From assembly GCA_964595485.1 (NCBI GenBank), contig CAZQQN010000002.1, forward strand, positions 62,001 to 126,000: a stretch of DNA of 64,000 nucleotides, given 5' to 3'. Within the stretch, counting starts at the first letter, position 1; every line of letters begins with the position of its first letter. The notes beneath the pieces were generated by a model that did not search any database, was not told where the DNA came from, and worked only from the letters and a program-made list of their open reading frames with translations. The DNA is from CAZQQN01 sp964595485. GTDB lineage: Bacteria > Bacteroidota > Bacteroidia > CAILMK01 > CAYYUA01. A program made the position numbers and the translations under genes. Shown piece after piece: positions 43,843 through 52,490 of the stretch.

Positions 43843-45237
43843 TCATTCCGTAATGGCCGATTGTTTAGCCCTTAACTTTTCCGCAAGGGTTTCTGTCACC
43901 GCTTGCATTTCACTTGATGTATAAACGGGGTACGACACCTGATCCTCCAGGGATAACAAATCCGAAGGAAGGCTTTTGAGATTGGCCAATGTTTTTTCCC
44001 GCACCGTTTGAATGTCAGGCAGGGTTTTTTTCCAATCACCGTTTTGGATGTATTGGCTGATTAATGGCCGGCTGTTAGAAAGCCCACTTTCTTCTAAAAA
44101 ACAGATTAAATCATGATCCATAACGCCATTTTCCCCATAAGCGCGGTAAACTTGTTTTAATCCCGGCAAGGTCTGTTTTTTGTTGCTGAGCTTGATCTTG
44201 TACCGCTTTTCACCGGCTTGGTCATATTCGGATAGTTTGTATACCATGGAAATATAAGGGGCATCGGCAGCGGTGCTAAGCTGTGTGCCCACACCAAAAG
44301 CATCAAGGTTTGCACCGGCTTTTAAGGTTTCTTTTATCTTGTATTCGTCAAGATCACCGCTTGCAAAGATCAATGCATCGGAATAACCCTTGTCGTCAAG
44401 GATTTTACGAGCTTCCTTGCTAAGGTTAACAAGATCACCACTATCAAGGCGAATTCCTTTAAAGGCTTCTCCGGTTTCAGTAGCAATCTCAGTACCCTTT
44501 AACGAGTTATAAGTGTCCACTAAGTAAATTGCCTGGTCCCGGTAGTTCCTATGAAAAGCTTCAAAAGCTTCTTTTTCATCCTCATATGACATCACCCAGG
44601 AATGGGCCATAGTACCCGAAACGGGGATATCAAATTTAAAACCGCTCAATGTATTTGAGGTTCCCTTACATCCGCCAATGTAGGCAGCTCGACCTGCAAG
44701 AATACCTGCTTCGGAACCGTGTGCTCTTCGGCTGCCAAATTCAAGAACAGCCCTTTGCTGTCCGTCATAATTCGCTGCTTGGTTCACGCGAGCTGCTTTG
44801 GATGCTATCATGGTTTGATGTTGAATAGTGGATAACAAAAAAGTTTCCAATATCTGTGCCTCTACCATTGGCGCGTGAACCTGGAGGATTGATTCTTCGG
44901 GGAATATAACCTCTCCCTCCTCTACCGCATAAACATCCCCGGTGAAACGGAATTCCCGCAAGTAATCAAAAAAATCATCCTTGATGTACTTGAAAGTGGA
45001 TAGGCTTCGCAGGTATTGAATTTCTTCATCTGAAAACCTTAAGTTCGTGATGTATTCCAAAGCCTGCTCTAAACCGGCAGCAATTAAATAATTCCTGTTG
45101 GGAGGAAGTTTGCGGGCAAATAAGTCGAAGGAGCCGGGTTGGTTATGATTTTCCTGGAAGTAACCGGCTGCCATGGTTAATTCATAAAGATCTGTATTAA
45201 TTGGACTTTGGGTTATCATAATGTTCTTATTTAGCAT
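43843..45237 (-). CDS. pncB: nicotinate phosphoribosyltransferase
   Basis: This enzyme makes nicotinate mononucleotide from nicotinate and PRPP in NAD salvage. Blocks seen are TDLYELTMAAGYF near the N-terminus, the RRAHGSEAGILAGRAAYIGG region that holds the phosphorylated histidine, VDTYNSLKG, and IRLDSGDL for the phosphoribosyl site. Length is about 464 residues. Starts at 45237 (ATG) and 45219 (ATG, giving MITQSPINTDLYEL) are both plausible; the second is closer to the conserved N-terminus. The gene is divergent from the rhomboid gene. Confidence 0.93.
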   Translation of the reverse strand: MLNKNIMITQSPINTDLYELTMAAGYFQENHNQPGSFDLFARKLPPNRNYLIAAGLEQALEYITNLRFSDEEIQYLRSLSTFKYIKDDFFDYLREFRFTGDVYAVEEGEVIFPEESILQVHAPMVEAQILETFLLSTIQHQTMIASKAARVNQAANYDGQQRAVLEFGSRRAHGSEAGILAGRAAYIGGCKGTSNTLSGFKFDIPVSGTMAHSWVMSYEDEKEAFEAFHRNYRDQAIYLVDTYNSLKGTEIATETGEAFKGIRLDSGDLVNLSKEARKILDDKGYSDALIFASGDLDEYKIKETLKAGANLDAFGVGTQLSTAADAPYISMVYKLSEYDQAGEKRYKIKLSNKKQTLPGLKQVYRAYGENGVMDHDLICFLEESGLSNSRPLISQYIQNGDWKKTLPDIQTVREKTLANLKSLPSDLLSLEDQVSYPVYTSSEMQAVTETLAEKLRAKQSAITE

Positions 45238-45271
45238 CAATCAAATCTAACAATTACTTATTTCAGGAACA

Positions 45272-45880
45272 ATGACGATTATCATTTTAATTATAACGAT
45301 TGGCGTATCGATCCTCGCCTTTAGTAAGGAGGAAATTTACCGGCGGTTTTTATTCAATCCGTTCATGATTCAGCAAAAAAATCAATACGAACGTTTTTTG
45401 ACCTCTGGCTTGATTCACGGGGACTGGGTCCATTTATTGATTAACATGTTTGTACTGTTTTCTTTTGCTCAAGTAGTAGAAGGTGCCTATGAGGTTCATT
45501 TCGGGGATAATGCGACAAGGAACTTTATTTTCCTGTATGTAGGCTCGTTGATCTTTTCAGACATATCTACCTTTTTTAAATACCGTGATGATCCGGGATA
45601 TAATAGTTTAGGCGCTTCTGGTGCGGTCTCGGCCATTGTTTTTGCGAGCATTGTTTTTGAGCCTATGCGTAAGATCTATTTAATGGGTATAATAGGGCTC
45701 CCCGGCATCGTAATGGGGGTTTTGTACTTGGTGCTTTCAGCCTATATGGCAAGAGGCGGGCATGGGCAGATCAATCACGAGGCGCATTTTTACGGAGCTG
45801 TTTATGGTTTTGTATTTACCATTTTACTAAAGCCTTCATTAGCTTTGGATTTTTTAGCTAAATTGGGTTTGAACTTTTAA
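45272..45880 (+). CDS. rhomboid-family intramembrane serine protease
   Basis: The 202-residue protein is a six-helix rhomboid. The catalytic Ser is Ser116 in the motif GASGAVSA, and the catalytic His lies in NHEAHFYGAVYGF (His172, with His169 nearby), matching the AHxxG pattern. The conserved HGDWVHLLINM near 50-60 is in the first loop and second helix. Substrates are unknown. The stop codon abuts the start of the threonine aldolase gene, so the two are translated from one mRNA. Confidence 0.92.
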   Translation: MTIIILIITIGVSILAFSKEEIYRRFLFNPFMIQQKNQYERFLTSGLIHGDWVHLLINMFVLFSFAQVVEGAYEVHFGDNATRNFIFLYVGSLIFSDISTFFKYRDDPGYNSLGASGAVSAIVFASIVFEPMRKIYLMGIIGLPGIVMGVLYLVLSAYMARGGHGQINHEAHFYGAVYGFVFTILLKPSLALDFLAKLGLNF

Positions 45881-46906
45881 ATGACCGGTTTTATGATTGA
45901 TCTCAGAAGCGATACGGTGACAAAACCTACGCCTGGCATGCTGGAAGCCATGATGAAAGCAGAGGTTGGAGACGATGTGTTTCAGGAAGACCCAACCATT
46001 AACGCATTGCAGGTTCGGGTTGCCAGTATTTTTGGTCATCCAGCCGCTTTATTTTGCCCCTCTGGTACAATGACTAACCAAATTGGCATCAAAACCCATA
46101 CTCAGCCAGGAGATGAGTTACTTTGTTCAAAGGATGCCCATGTCTATCGCTATGAAGGAGGAGGTCCTTCGTTTAATTCAGGCGTTTCCGTATTTCCCAT
46201 TGAAAGTGAGCGGGGCCAATTTACCCCGCAAGCGGTGGAAGAAGCTGTTACCCCTAAAGATATCCATAAACCCGAATCTCAATTAGTAGTCATAGAAAAT
46301 ACTTCCAATCACGGGGGTGGTAGCTGTTGGTCTTTGGATGCTATACGTCAAATTCGTAAGGTTTGTGATAAGCATGGTATGAAATTGCATTTGGATGGGG
46401 CAAGGCTTTACAATGCTTTAGTAGCAAAAAATGAAACACCGGCGGAATATGGAAGGTTGTTTGACAGCATATCAATTTGCTTTTCTAAAGGGTTAGGCAT
46501 TCCGGCAGGCTCAGTTCTTATAGGAGATCAGGCTTATATCAATAAAGCTACCAGGTTTCGGAAAGTTATGGGTGGTGGCTTGCGTCAGGGCGGTTATTTG
46601 GCTGCTGCCGGCAACTATGCGCTTGATCACCATGTGGAAAGGTTGGCGGATGACCACAAGCAGGCCAAAAAATTGGAAAGCGAATTAGGCAGTAAACCTT
46701 ATATCCAACAAGTTTTACCGGTGGAAACGAATATTGTGGTTAGCGAATTAAAACCGGATTATCAAGTTCATGATTTTATTAATAAGCTTTACCACAAGGG
46801 CATTAAGGCAGTACCTTTCGGTGGGCAGAAGGTCCGCATGGTAACTCACCTGGATGTTGACGATCAACAGCTGGATTATGTTATTGATGTATTGAAGAGC
46901 CTTTAA
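45881..46906 (+). CDS. ltaE: low-specificity L-threonine aldolase
   Basis: The 341-residue PLP enzyme cleaves threonine or allo-threonine to glycine and acetaldehyde. It has LRSDTVTKPTPGM near 8-20, LHLDGARLYNA for the cofactor site, and the PLP lysine Lys203 in CFSKGLGIPAGS. Motifs and length agree with the aldolase family; other beta-eliminating enzymes of the same fold are possible but less likely. It may start at the ATG at 45881 or at 45893. It follows the rhomboid gene with no gap. Confidence 0.9.
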   Translation: MTGFMIDLRSDTVTKPTPGMLEAMMKAEVGDDVFQEDPTINALQVRVASIFGHPAALFCPSGTMTNQIGIKTHTQPGDELLCSKDAHVYRYEGGGPSFNSGVSVFPIESERGQFTPQAVEEAVTPKDIHKPESQLVVIENTSNHGGGSCWSLDAIRQIRKVCDKHGMKLHLDGARLYNALVAKNETPAEYGRLFDSISICFSKGLGIPAGSVLIGDQAYINKATRFRKVMGGGLRQGGYLAAAGNYALDHHVERLADDHKQAKKLESELGSKPYIQQVLPVETNIVVSELKPDYQVHDFINKLYHKGIKAVPFGGQKVRMVTHLDVDDQQLDYVIDVLKSL

Positions 46907-46962
46907 AAGCCTTTTGAGAGGGATAAGCTACCTTTTTGCTGGTATTGGGCTTCCTGAATAAA

Positions 46963-48618
46963 TTACTGCATTTCCTTCTCCCAAACGTAAAAAGCTGATT
47001 TTTCTACTTTAACGGATTTGATTTTTACTGGCCAATCAATGGTTTGCCATTCCGTTGATGGAGTAAGTCGCTTGGATTCGCCGTTTATAGAAACTACTAC
47101 AGGATAGTTAAATGATTCTACATCGGTAGCCCAAGCAAAATGCAGATTTTGCTTATCGCCCTGGTTATCAATTTTATAGGAAAAAATTGGCAACTGCGTA
47201 TATTTCAGGTACTGGTTAAAAAAATTGGTGTAATCCCGTGGCGTATTCTTGTTGATGTAATTGGTAATAGAATCTGTGCTAACAATGGATTGATGGAAAT
47301 TCTTTGTTAAGCCGCGAAGGGTTTTAAACCAGATAGAATCGTTGTTGATGGTATTCCTTAACGTGTGTAGCATCCATGCTCCCTTGTAATAAATATCAGA
47401 AGCCGGCCAATTGTTATAGTTGACTTTTGTAGGTCCTAAAACGGGATGAGTGTTCCGGATACGGTTTTTCCGGGATTGGAGGTATTTGACTGCCTTCTTC
47501 TCATTAAACCGGCATTCCATATACAAGGCTTCCATGTAGGTTGTGAAGGATTCGTGAATCCATAACTCACCCAAATCACGCGCGCTTATACTATTACCCC
47601 ACCATTCGTGCCCGGTTTCATGAATAATGATGTAATCAAAACCCCAGGAATTATTCCTGTAATTATTCCCGTAGGCTATAGCACTTTGATGTTCCATGCC
47701 CAGGTAGGGTGTTTCCACAAGGGAATAGGCATCTTCCTGGAATGGATAGGGGCCAAAATATTGCTCAAAACACTTTAACATGGGCAGCACTTGTTGAAAT
47801 TGTTTTCGGGCTTTTTCCAGGTTGTAATCCAAAACATAGTAATCAAGGGCTAAGCTGTCTTTTTTACCGGACGTGGCATATTTATCCTGGAAGTGGGCAT
47901 AGTCGGCTATGTTTAGCGTCACATTATAATTGTTAATCGGATTGTTTACAAACCACTGATACGACTGATAACCGCCAGGTTCTTCGGATTTTGTCCTTAA
48001 TTTACCATTTGCCACGGCAGTTAAGCCTTCAGGCACCTTGTATTCTATGGCCATACTATCCGGTTCTTCCGATAAATGATCTTTATTAGGCCACCAGAGG
48101 CTTGCTCCGATCCCTTCACAAGCAACTCCGATCCAGTGGCGCCCTTTTTGGTCAGTGTCCCAGACGAAGCCACCGTCCCAGGGTGGATTATCAGCTACAA
48201 TCGGTTCCCCGTGATAATAAACTGTAAACTGGCCTGCTGTTCCTGCTTTAACCTTTTTAGGGAAATTAACAAACACAAAGTTACTATCGCGTTTGAAGGT
48301 TAAAGATCGGCCTTTGTACAGAATAGTATCAATAACCATGTTGCTGAACAAATCAATCTGAAGCCTCTTAAATGCCTTTTTAGACTGGAAGTGAATAGTA
48401 TTATACCCTTCGATGCTTTGCCGATCGGGATTTACCGTAAGGTTCAGGTCATAAAAAGTGACATTGTAGCAGGAACGCATAGGGTTGAGGGCACCTCTTA
48501 AAGAATCATAGCGGGAAAACGTATGATCTTTGAAGTATTCCTGTGCTGAGGTAGTACCAAAGTTGCACGAAATTGAAATGATTAATAAGAGTATTAATAG
48601 CAGTCTTTTGGTAAGCAT
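46963..48618 (-). CDS. M1-family metallopeptidase (aminopeptidase N type), secreted
   Basis: The 551-residue protein starts with a signal peptide (to about residue 25). It has an N-terminal beta domain (DLNLTVNPDRQSIEGYNTIHF) and the thermolysin-like catalytic domain with LGMEHQSAIAYGN and the zinc motif HETGHEWWGN near 333-342. The third ligand is the Glu of HESFTTYMEAL near 356, the right 18 residues on. The large C-terminal helical domain of E. coli PepN is missing, as usual in the compact M1 group of Bacteroidota. It is convergent with ltaE. Confidence 0.92.
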   Translation of the reverse strand: MLTKRLLLILLLIISISCNFGTTSAQEYFKDHTFSRYDSLRGALNPMRSCYNVTFYDLNLTVNPDRQSIEGYNTIHFQSKKAFKRLQIDLFSNMVIDTILYKGRSLTFKRDSNFVFVNFPKKVKAGTAGQFTVYYHGEPIVADNPPWDGGFVWDTDQKGRHWIGVACEGIGASLWWPNKDHLSEEPDSMAIEYKVPEGLTAVANGKLRTKSEEPGGYQSYQWFVNNPINNYNVTLNIADYAHFQDKYATSGKKDSLALDYYVLDYNLEKARKQFQQVLPMLKCFEQYFGPYPFQEDAYSLVETPYLGMEHQSAIAYGNNYRNNSWGFDYIIIHETGHEWWGNSISARDLGELWIHESFTTYMEALYMECRFNEKKAVKYLQSRKNRIRNTHPVLGPTKVNYNNWPASDIYYKGAWMLHTLRNTINNDSIWFKTLRGLTKNFHQSIVSTDSITNYINKNTPRDYTNFFNQYLKYTQLPIFSYKIDNQGDKQNLHFAWATDVESFNYPVVVSINGESKRLTPSTEWQTIDWPVKIKSVKVEKSAFYVWEKEMQ

Positions 48619-48798
48619 GAACTACAGGGACTTTAAGGTTTTTTGGTGAAAGGGCAAGTTTAAAAAATTATGCGTACTTTCATCACCCCCTGATTGGTTA
48701 AAAAACTTTGCCCCTGAGTTGTACTGAGCGCTATTAAAATTTTCTGAAAAACTGCATTGTATTTGCTACCTTAAAAGCCATTCATCAAAAGCTAAGTA

Positions 48799-49677
48799 TT
48801 GACTACACCCGGTAAATTGCCTCCTTTTCCGCTTTTTTCGATGCTATATGGCATGATCAAAGGCGCCTACAATTATAAAGTCAAACGTGTGCGTTTGAAC
48901 TTTAAGCACTTACCACCAGCTTTTGATAATTTTAAGATTGTCCATATTTCTGATATTCATCTTGGTAGTTTTCAATCAAATGAGCCCCTTCAGCAGGCTA
49001 TTGAATTGATTAACAAGCAACAAGCTGATGCTGTTTTTTTCACTGGTGATTTGGTGAACTATGATTCAGAGGAAACATCCTCTTTCATGAAAGATTTAAG
49101 CCGCATTCATGCTAAAGCAGGTGTTTATTCTATTTTGGGGAATCATGATTATGGTAACTACAAGAATTGGAAAAGCCAAAAAGACTGGCAAAACAACCTG
49201 GATAAAATGGTCTCTGTCCAGAAAGAACTTGGCTGGCATTTACTACGAAATACTAATACCCGCATTTGGCAAAATGGGGATTCACTGGCCTTAATAGGCG
49301 TTGATAACTGGAGTTCACTAAAACGCTTTAAAAATTATGGTAACCTTGAAGAAGCCTATGAAGGAGTAGAGAATCAAGCGTTTAAAATTTTATTATCTCA
49401 TGATCCTACCCATTGGAATCAAGTAGTAATCCAGGATTATCCGCAAATAGACCTCACACTTTCAGGTCACACCCATGGCATGCAATTTGGATTTGATTTC
49501 GAAAATTTTGCCAGATTTCGAATGAGCCCAGCCAAAATGCTATACAAACATTGGGCAGGGTTGTATCACAAAGGAGATCAGTACCTGTATGTGAATCGAG
49601 GATTAGGTTTTTTTGGTTTTCCTGCAAGGATTGGGGTTTACCCTGAAATAACTGTGCTGGAGTTAGGTAAAATTTGA
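48799..49677 (+). CDS. calcineurin-like metallophosphoesterase
   Basis: The protein has all five motifs of the two-metal phosphoesterase fold: SDIHLG, GDLVNY, GNHDYG, a single LSHDP, and SGHTHG. It is like the YaeI/YkuE type. A stop codon lies six bases before the TTG at 48799, so the frame cannot extend further; the first ATG is at 48841 and would give 278 residues. Many Bacteroidota relatives carry several membrane helices before the YGMIKGAYNYKV block, which are absent here. The substrate is unknown. It is divergent from the M1 peptidase gene. Confidence 0.85.
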   Translation: MTTPGKLPPFPLFSMLYGMIKGAYNYKVKRVRLNFKHLPPAFDNFKIVHISDIHLGSFQSNEPLQQAIELINKQQADAVFFTGDLVNYDSEETSSFMKDLSRIHAKAGVYSILGNHDYGNYKNWKSQKDWQNNLDKMVSVQKELGWHLLRNTNTRIWQNGDSLALIGVDNWSSLKRFKNYGNLEEAYEGVENQAFKILLSHDPTHWNQVVIQDYPQIDLTLSGHTHGMQFGFDFENFARFRMSPAKMLYKHWAGLYHKGDQYLYVNRGLGFFGFPARIGVYPEITVLELGKI

Positions 49678-49693
49678 TCATATACATAGGCTG

Positions 49694-49726
49694 TTGGCTG
49701 GCACTTTCAGATATTTACTAATTTTG
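49694..49726 (+). promoter_or_regulatory. promoter of pssA-purS
   Basis: TTG at 49694-49696 is followed after 22 bases by TAATTTTG (49719-49726), an exact TAnnTTTG. The pssA start is 24 bases further on and is preceded by AAGGGGAA, an unusually good ribosome-binding site for this region. Confidence 0.6.
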
Positions 49727-49750
49727 CCGCAATAATAACAAGGGGAACCC

Positions 49751-50494
49751 ATGAAAATTGAGCAATACATTCCCAATGCTTTAACATTTGCCAACCTATG
49801 CTGTGGTTTCCTGGGCATTGTTAATGTGATTTATGGCGACCTTCAAACAGCAGGATTGTTGGTTTTTACCGCTGCTCTATTTGATTTATTCGATGGCTTG
49901 GCTGCCAGAAGTCTGAGGGTTGAAAGTAAGGTTGGAGAACAGTTGGATTCTTTTGCTGATATGGTAAGTTTTGGTGCTTTGCCAGGGGCCATTCTTGTGA
50001 TACTTTTAATAAAAACGCATGCTGATTGGGTAAGCCCCGCTTACTTCTTGAATATACCAACTTTTGGGTTGATAGGCCTTGCTTTTCCCATGGGTGCAGC
50101 TTACAGGCTGGCAAAATTCAATTTACAAGAGGCTGATTTTAAGGGGTTTTACGGGGTACCTTGTCCAGCTGCAGGCTTGTTAGTAGCCTCCTTACCGCTT
50201 ATTCTTGAATACGACCTGCTGCTACTTGGCTACCAAACGGTATATCTTTCAGGTTTTATCCTGAATCCATGGGTAATTTTAGGTATTATGGTGATTATTC
50301 CCTTGTTAATGGTTTGTAACATACCCATGATGAGTTTAAAATTGAATGGTTTGCATTGGGGAGGTCAAGAGGCACAAATTATTTTTGTGCTTGTTTCGTT
50401 AGTATTTATTATCTTGCTATCATTCACAGCAATACCGCTTATTTTTCTTTTTTACGTTATGATCTCACTGATCTTTCAAAAACGATTGACATGA
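49751..50494 (+). CDS. pssA: CDP-diacylglycerol-serine O-phosphatidyltransferase
   Basis: PssA makes phosphatidylserine, the precursor of phosphatidylethanolamine. The 247-residue protein has about seven membrane segments and the CDP-alcohol phosphotransferase motif between residues 43 and 75: DGLAAR, then G-E-Q-L-D and S-F-A-D in the DG-x2-AR-x8-G-x3-D-x3-D pattern. FADMVSFGALPGA continues it. Its stop overlaps the purS start (ATGA). The psd gene is not in the window. Confidence 0.93.
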   Translation: MKIEQYIPNALTFANLCCGFLGIVNVIYGDLQTAGLLVFTAALFDLFDGLAARSLRVESKVGEQLDSFADMVSFGALPGAILVILLIKTHADWVSPAYFLNIPTFGLIGLAFPMGAAYRLAKFNLQEADFKGFYGVPCPAAGLLVASLPLILEYDLLLLGYQTVYLSGFILNPWVILGIMVIIPLLMVCNIPMMSLKLNGLHWGGQEAQIIFVLVSLVFIILLSFTAIPLIFLFYVMISLIFQKRLT

Positions 50495-50742
50495 AATTCA
50501 AGGCCGAAATAGATGTTATGCCTCTTGATGAATTGCTTGACCCCCAAGGGAAAGTTGTGGCAAATGGGCTTCACAACTTGTCTTTAAAAGCTGTAGAAGA
50601 TGTTCGGATAGGTAAGCACATGACAATGAATCTTGAAGCAGACAATAAAGAAGAGGCACAATCGATAGTAGATAATGCTTGTAAGCAGCTATTAGTTAAC
50701 CCTGTTATTGAAAAATATAATTTTTATGTCTATGAATGTTAA
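50491..50742 (+). CDS. purS: phosphoribosylformylglycinamidine synthase subunit PurS
   Basis: PurS is the small subunit of the three-part FGAM synthase of purine synthesis, with PurL and PurQ. The 83-residue product starts MKFKAEIDVMPLDELLDPQGK and has the diagnostic GLHNLSLKAVEDVRIGK. The frame is open well upstream, inside pssA, but the ATG in the ATGA overlap gives the right length for the family. purL and purQ are not nearby; many Bacteroidota carry a single fused PurL, which makes a separate purS worth noting. Confidence 0.9.
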   Translation: MKFKAEIDVMPLDELLDPQGKVVANGLHNLSLKAVEDVRIGKHMTMNLEADNKEEAQSIVDNACKQLLVNPVIEKYNFYVYEC

Positions 50743-52078
50743 GTCTTTCAAAAAGCCGTTGATTTTACTCTTATTGGGAGTCATTCTCGTCCAATTTTCT
50801 AATGGCCAAAGACGTGGCAAACTAAGTACAATGGAATATGGTAAGAAGGTGATTGATGAACTTTGCTCTGTGAATATGCAAGGCCGTGGCTATGCTGGCA
50901 ATGGAGATGGAAGGGCTGCTAAGTATATTAAAAAGCAGTTTGAAGAGTTCCGCCTCGAAAAATTCAGGTTTAAAAACAATGTTCAATACACCCAACCATT
51001 TTACTTTAGTGTAAACACCTTTCCCGGTAAAATGGAACTGAAGTTTGATGGAATACCGGTTGAACCAGGAGAGGATTTCTTAGTAAAACCTCATTCAGGA
51101 GGTACAGAAACCAGAAGGTATTTTAATCCTGTCATGCTAAAAAAAGAACACGTAAAATCCCAATCGGCGTATGAAAAACTGGAAGATAAAAATTGGGACA
51201 ACAAATGCCTTGTCATTGATGAAGATAAATTTAGCGAGTTTGAAGATAACGAACAATACAAGGAAATTAAAGAAAATGATGTGGGTGCTGAGGCCATTAT
51301 TTACCTTCATTCAGATGATTTGGTATGGGCCAAGAGTACTGAGGAGCTTGATTATCCTGTCCTGGAGGTAAAAAAGAGTGCTGTGAAAACTGATAGCCCT
51401 CAGATAGTTACCGTTAATGTAGAACAGGAGTACGAGAATAATACTAAATCCCAGAATGTGCTTGGCTACATAGAAGGTCGGAAAAAGCCGGATTCATTCA
51501 TAGTATTTACCGCACATTATGACCATTTGGGAAAGATGGGAAAGGGTAATCTTTTTCATGGAGCAAACGATAATGCCAGCGGGGTTTCCTTGATGTTGAA
51601 CCTCGCGCGTCACTTTAGTAGCCCGAGGGAAACACCGGATTTTTCTATTATTTTTATTGGTTTTACAGGAGAAGAAGCCGGCTTAATTGGCTCTAACCAT
51701 TTTGTTAATAACCCGATGTTCCCGTTAGAGAAAGTAAAGTTTTTAATAAACCTTGATATGATGGGGACTGGTAAAGATGGTATGATGACTGTAAATGGAA
51801 AAGTTTATGATGAACAATTTGACAAGCTCCGCACTCTGAACGAGAAAGGAGATTACTTTTCAAAATTTAGAAAGCGTGGGGAAGCCAAAAACAGTGACCA
51901 CTACTTTTTCCATAAAGAAGGTGTTCCAAGCTTTTTCTGTTACTTGAAAGAAGATTATCCATATTATCATGATATCAATGATATTCCGGAAAATTTATCG
52001 TATGAAGGGTATAAACCTGCGTTTAATTTGTTTGTTGATTTTGTTGAAAGTTTCAATGAAAAACGCCGGCGCAGGTAA
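50726..52078 (+). CDS. M28-family metallopeptidase, secreted
   Basis: The product has a signal peptide (SFKKPLILLLLGVILVQFSNGQ) and the M28 zinc aminopeptidase core in its second half. Motifs are FTAHYDHLG near 262-270, the bridging-metal DNASG near 288-292, GFTGEEAGLIGS near 315-326, and a C-terminal His in YYHDINDIP. The first half is a PA-like insert. An ATG at 50732 (MNVKSFKK) is also a good start; an upstream TTG at 50708 is unlikely. It overlaps the end of purS by 17 bases. Confidence 0.9.
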   Translation: MSMNVKSFKKPLILLLLGVILVQFSNGQRRGKLSTMEYGKKVIDELCSVNMQGRGYAGNGDGRAAKYIKKQFEEFRLEKFRFKNNVQYTQPFYFSVNTFPGKMELKFDGIPVEPGEDFLVKPHSGGTETRRYFNPVMLKKEHVKSQSAYEKLEDKNWDNKCLVIDEDKFSEFEDNEQYKEIKENDVGAEAIIYLHSDDLVWAKSTEELDYPVLEVKKSAVKTDSPQIVTVNVEQEYENNTKSQNVLGYIEGRKKPDSFIVFTAHYDHLGKMGKGNLFHGANDNASGVSLMLNLARHFSSPRETPDFSIIFIGFTGEEAGLIGSNHFVNNPMFPLEKVKFLINLDMMGTGKDGMMTVNGKVYDEQFDKLRTLNEKGDYFSKFRKRGEAKNSDHYFFHKEGVPSFFCYLKEDYPYYHDINDIPENLSYEGYKPAFNLFVDFVESFNEKRRRR

Positions 52079-52125
52079 TGAACTTGCTTAATCAATAATC
52101 ATTTAATGAATTAAAATCTAATACT

Positions 52126-52368
52126 ATGACCGACTGGAAAGAAGAAGATAATAGGCTTAAAAAAACCTTTAAGTTCAATAATTTCACAGAAGCTTTCGGT
52201 TTTATGACAAGTTGCGCTATTGAAGCTGAAAAAATGCAACATCATCCGGAATGGAAAAATGTTTACAATGCTGTGGAGGTTGAGCTGACAACACATGATG
52301 CTGGCAGTGTTGTGACTGAAAAAGACCGGAAGCTTGCTGAGACCATGAACAAGTTAGCAGGGCAGTAG
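52126..52368 (+). CDS. 4a-hydroxytetrahydrobiopterin dehydratase (PCD/DCoH)
   Basis: The 80-residue protein matches pterin-4a-carbinolamine dehydratase, which regenerates the pterin cofactor after aromatic hydroxylation. The active-site motif is KMQHHPEW with His39, His40 and Trp43, followed by YNAVEVELTTHDAG. It is shorter than most family members (about 95-105), lacking the N-terminal strand region. No phenylalanine hydroxylase gene is nearby, so in this organism it may serve another pterin pathway. Confidence 0.9.
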   Translation: MTDWKEEDNRLKKTFKFNNFTEAFGFMTSCAIEAEKMQHHPEWKNVYNAVEVELTTHDAGSVVTEKDRKLAETMNKLAGQ

Positions 52369-52490
52369 TATCAATAGTCCATTCATTAAGGAAAGGACTA
52401 TCCTTTTTAGGTGAATGATACTTGATATGTTTACAAAAGTTTCAATAATAACTTTAGGAGCATACTGTCTTTATCTCAATTTGATTTATC

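Noticed and set aside
50356..50490. Upstream extension of the purS frame into pssA
   Set aside because: PurS is about 80-85 residues; the extension lacks similarity, and the ATG in the ATGA overlap gives the right protein.
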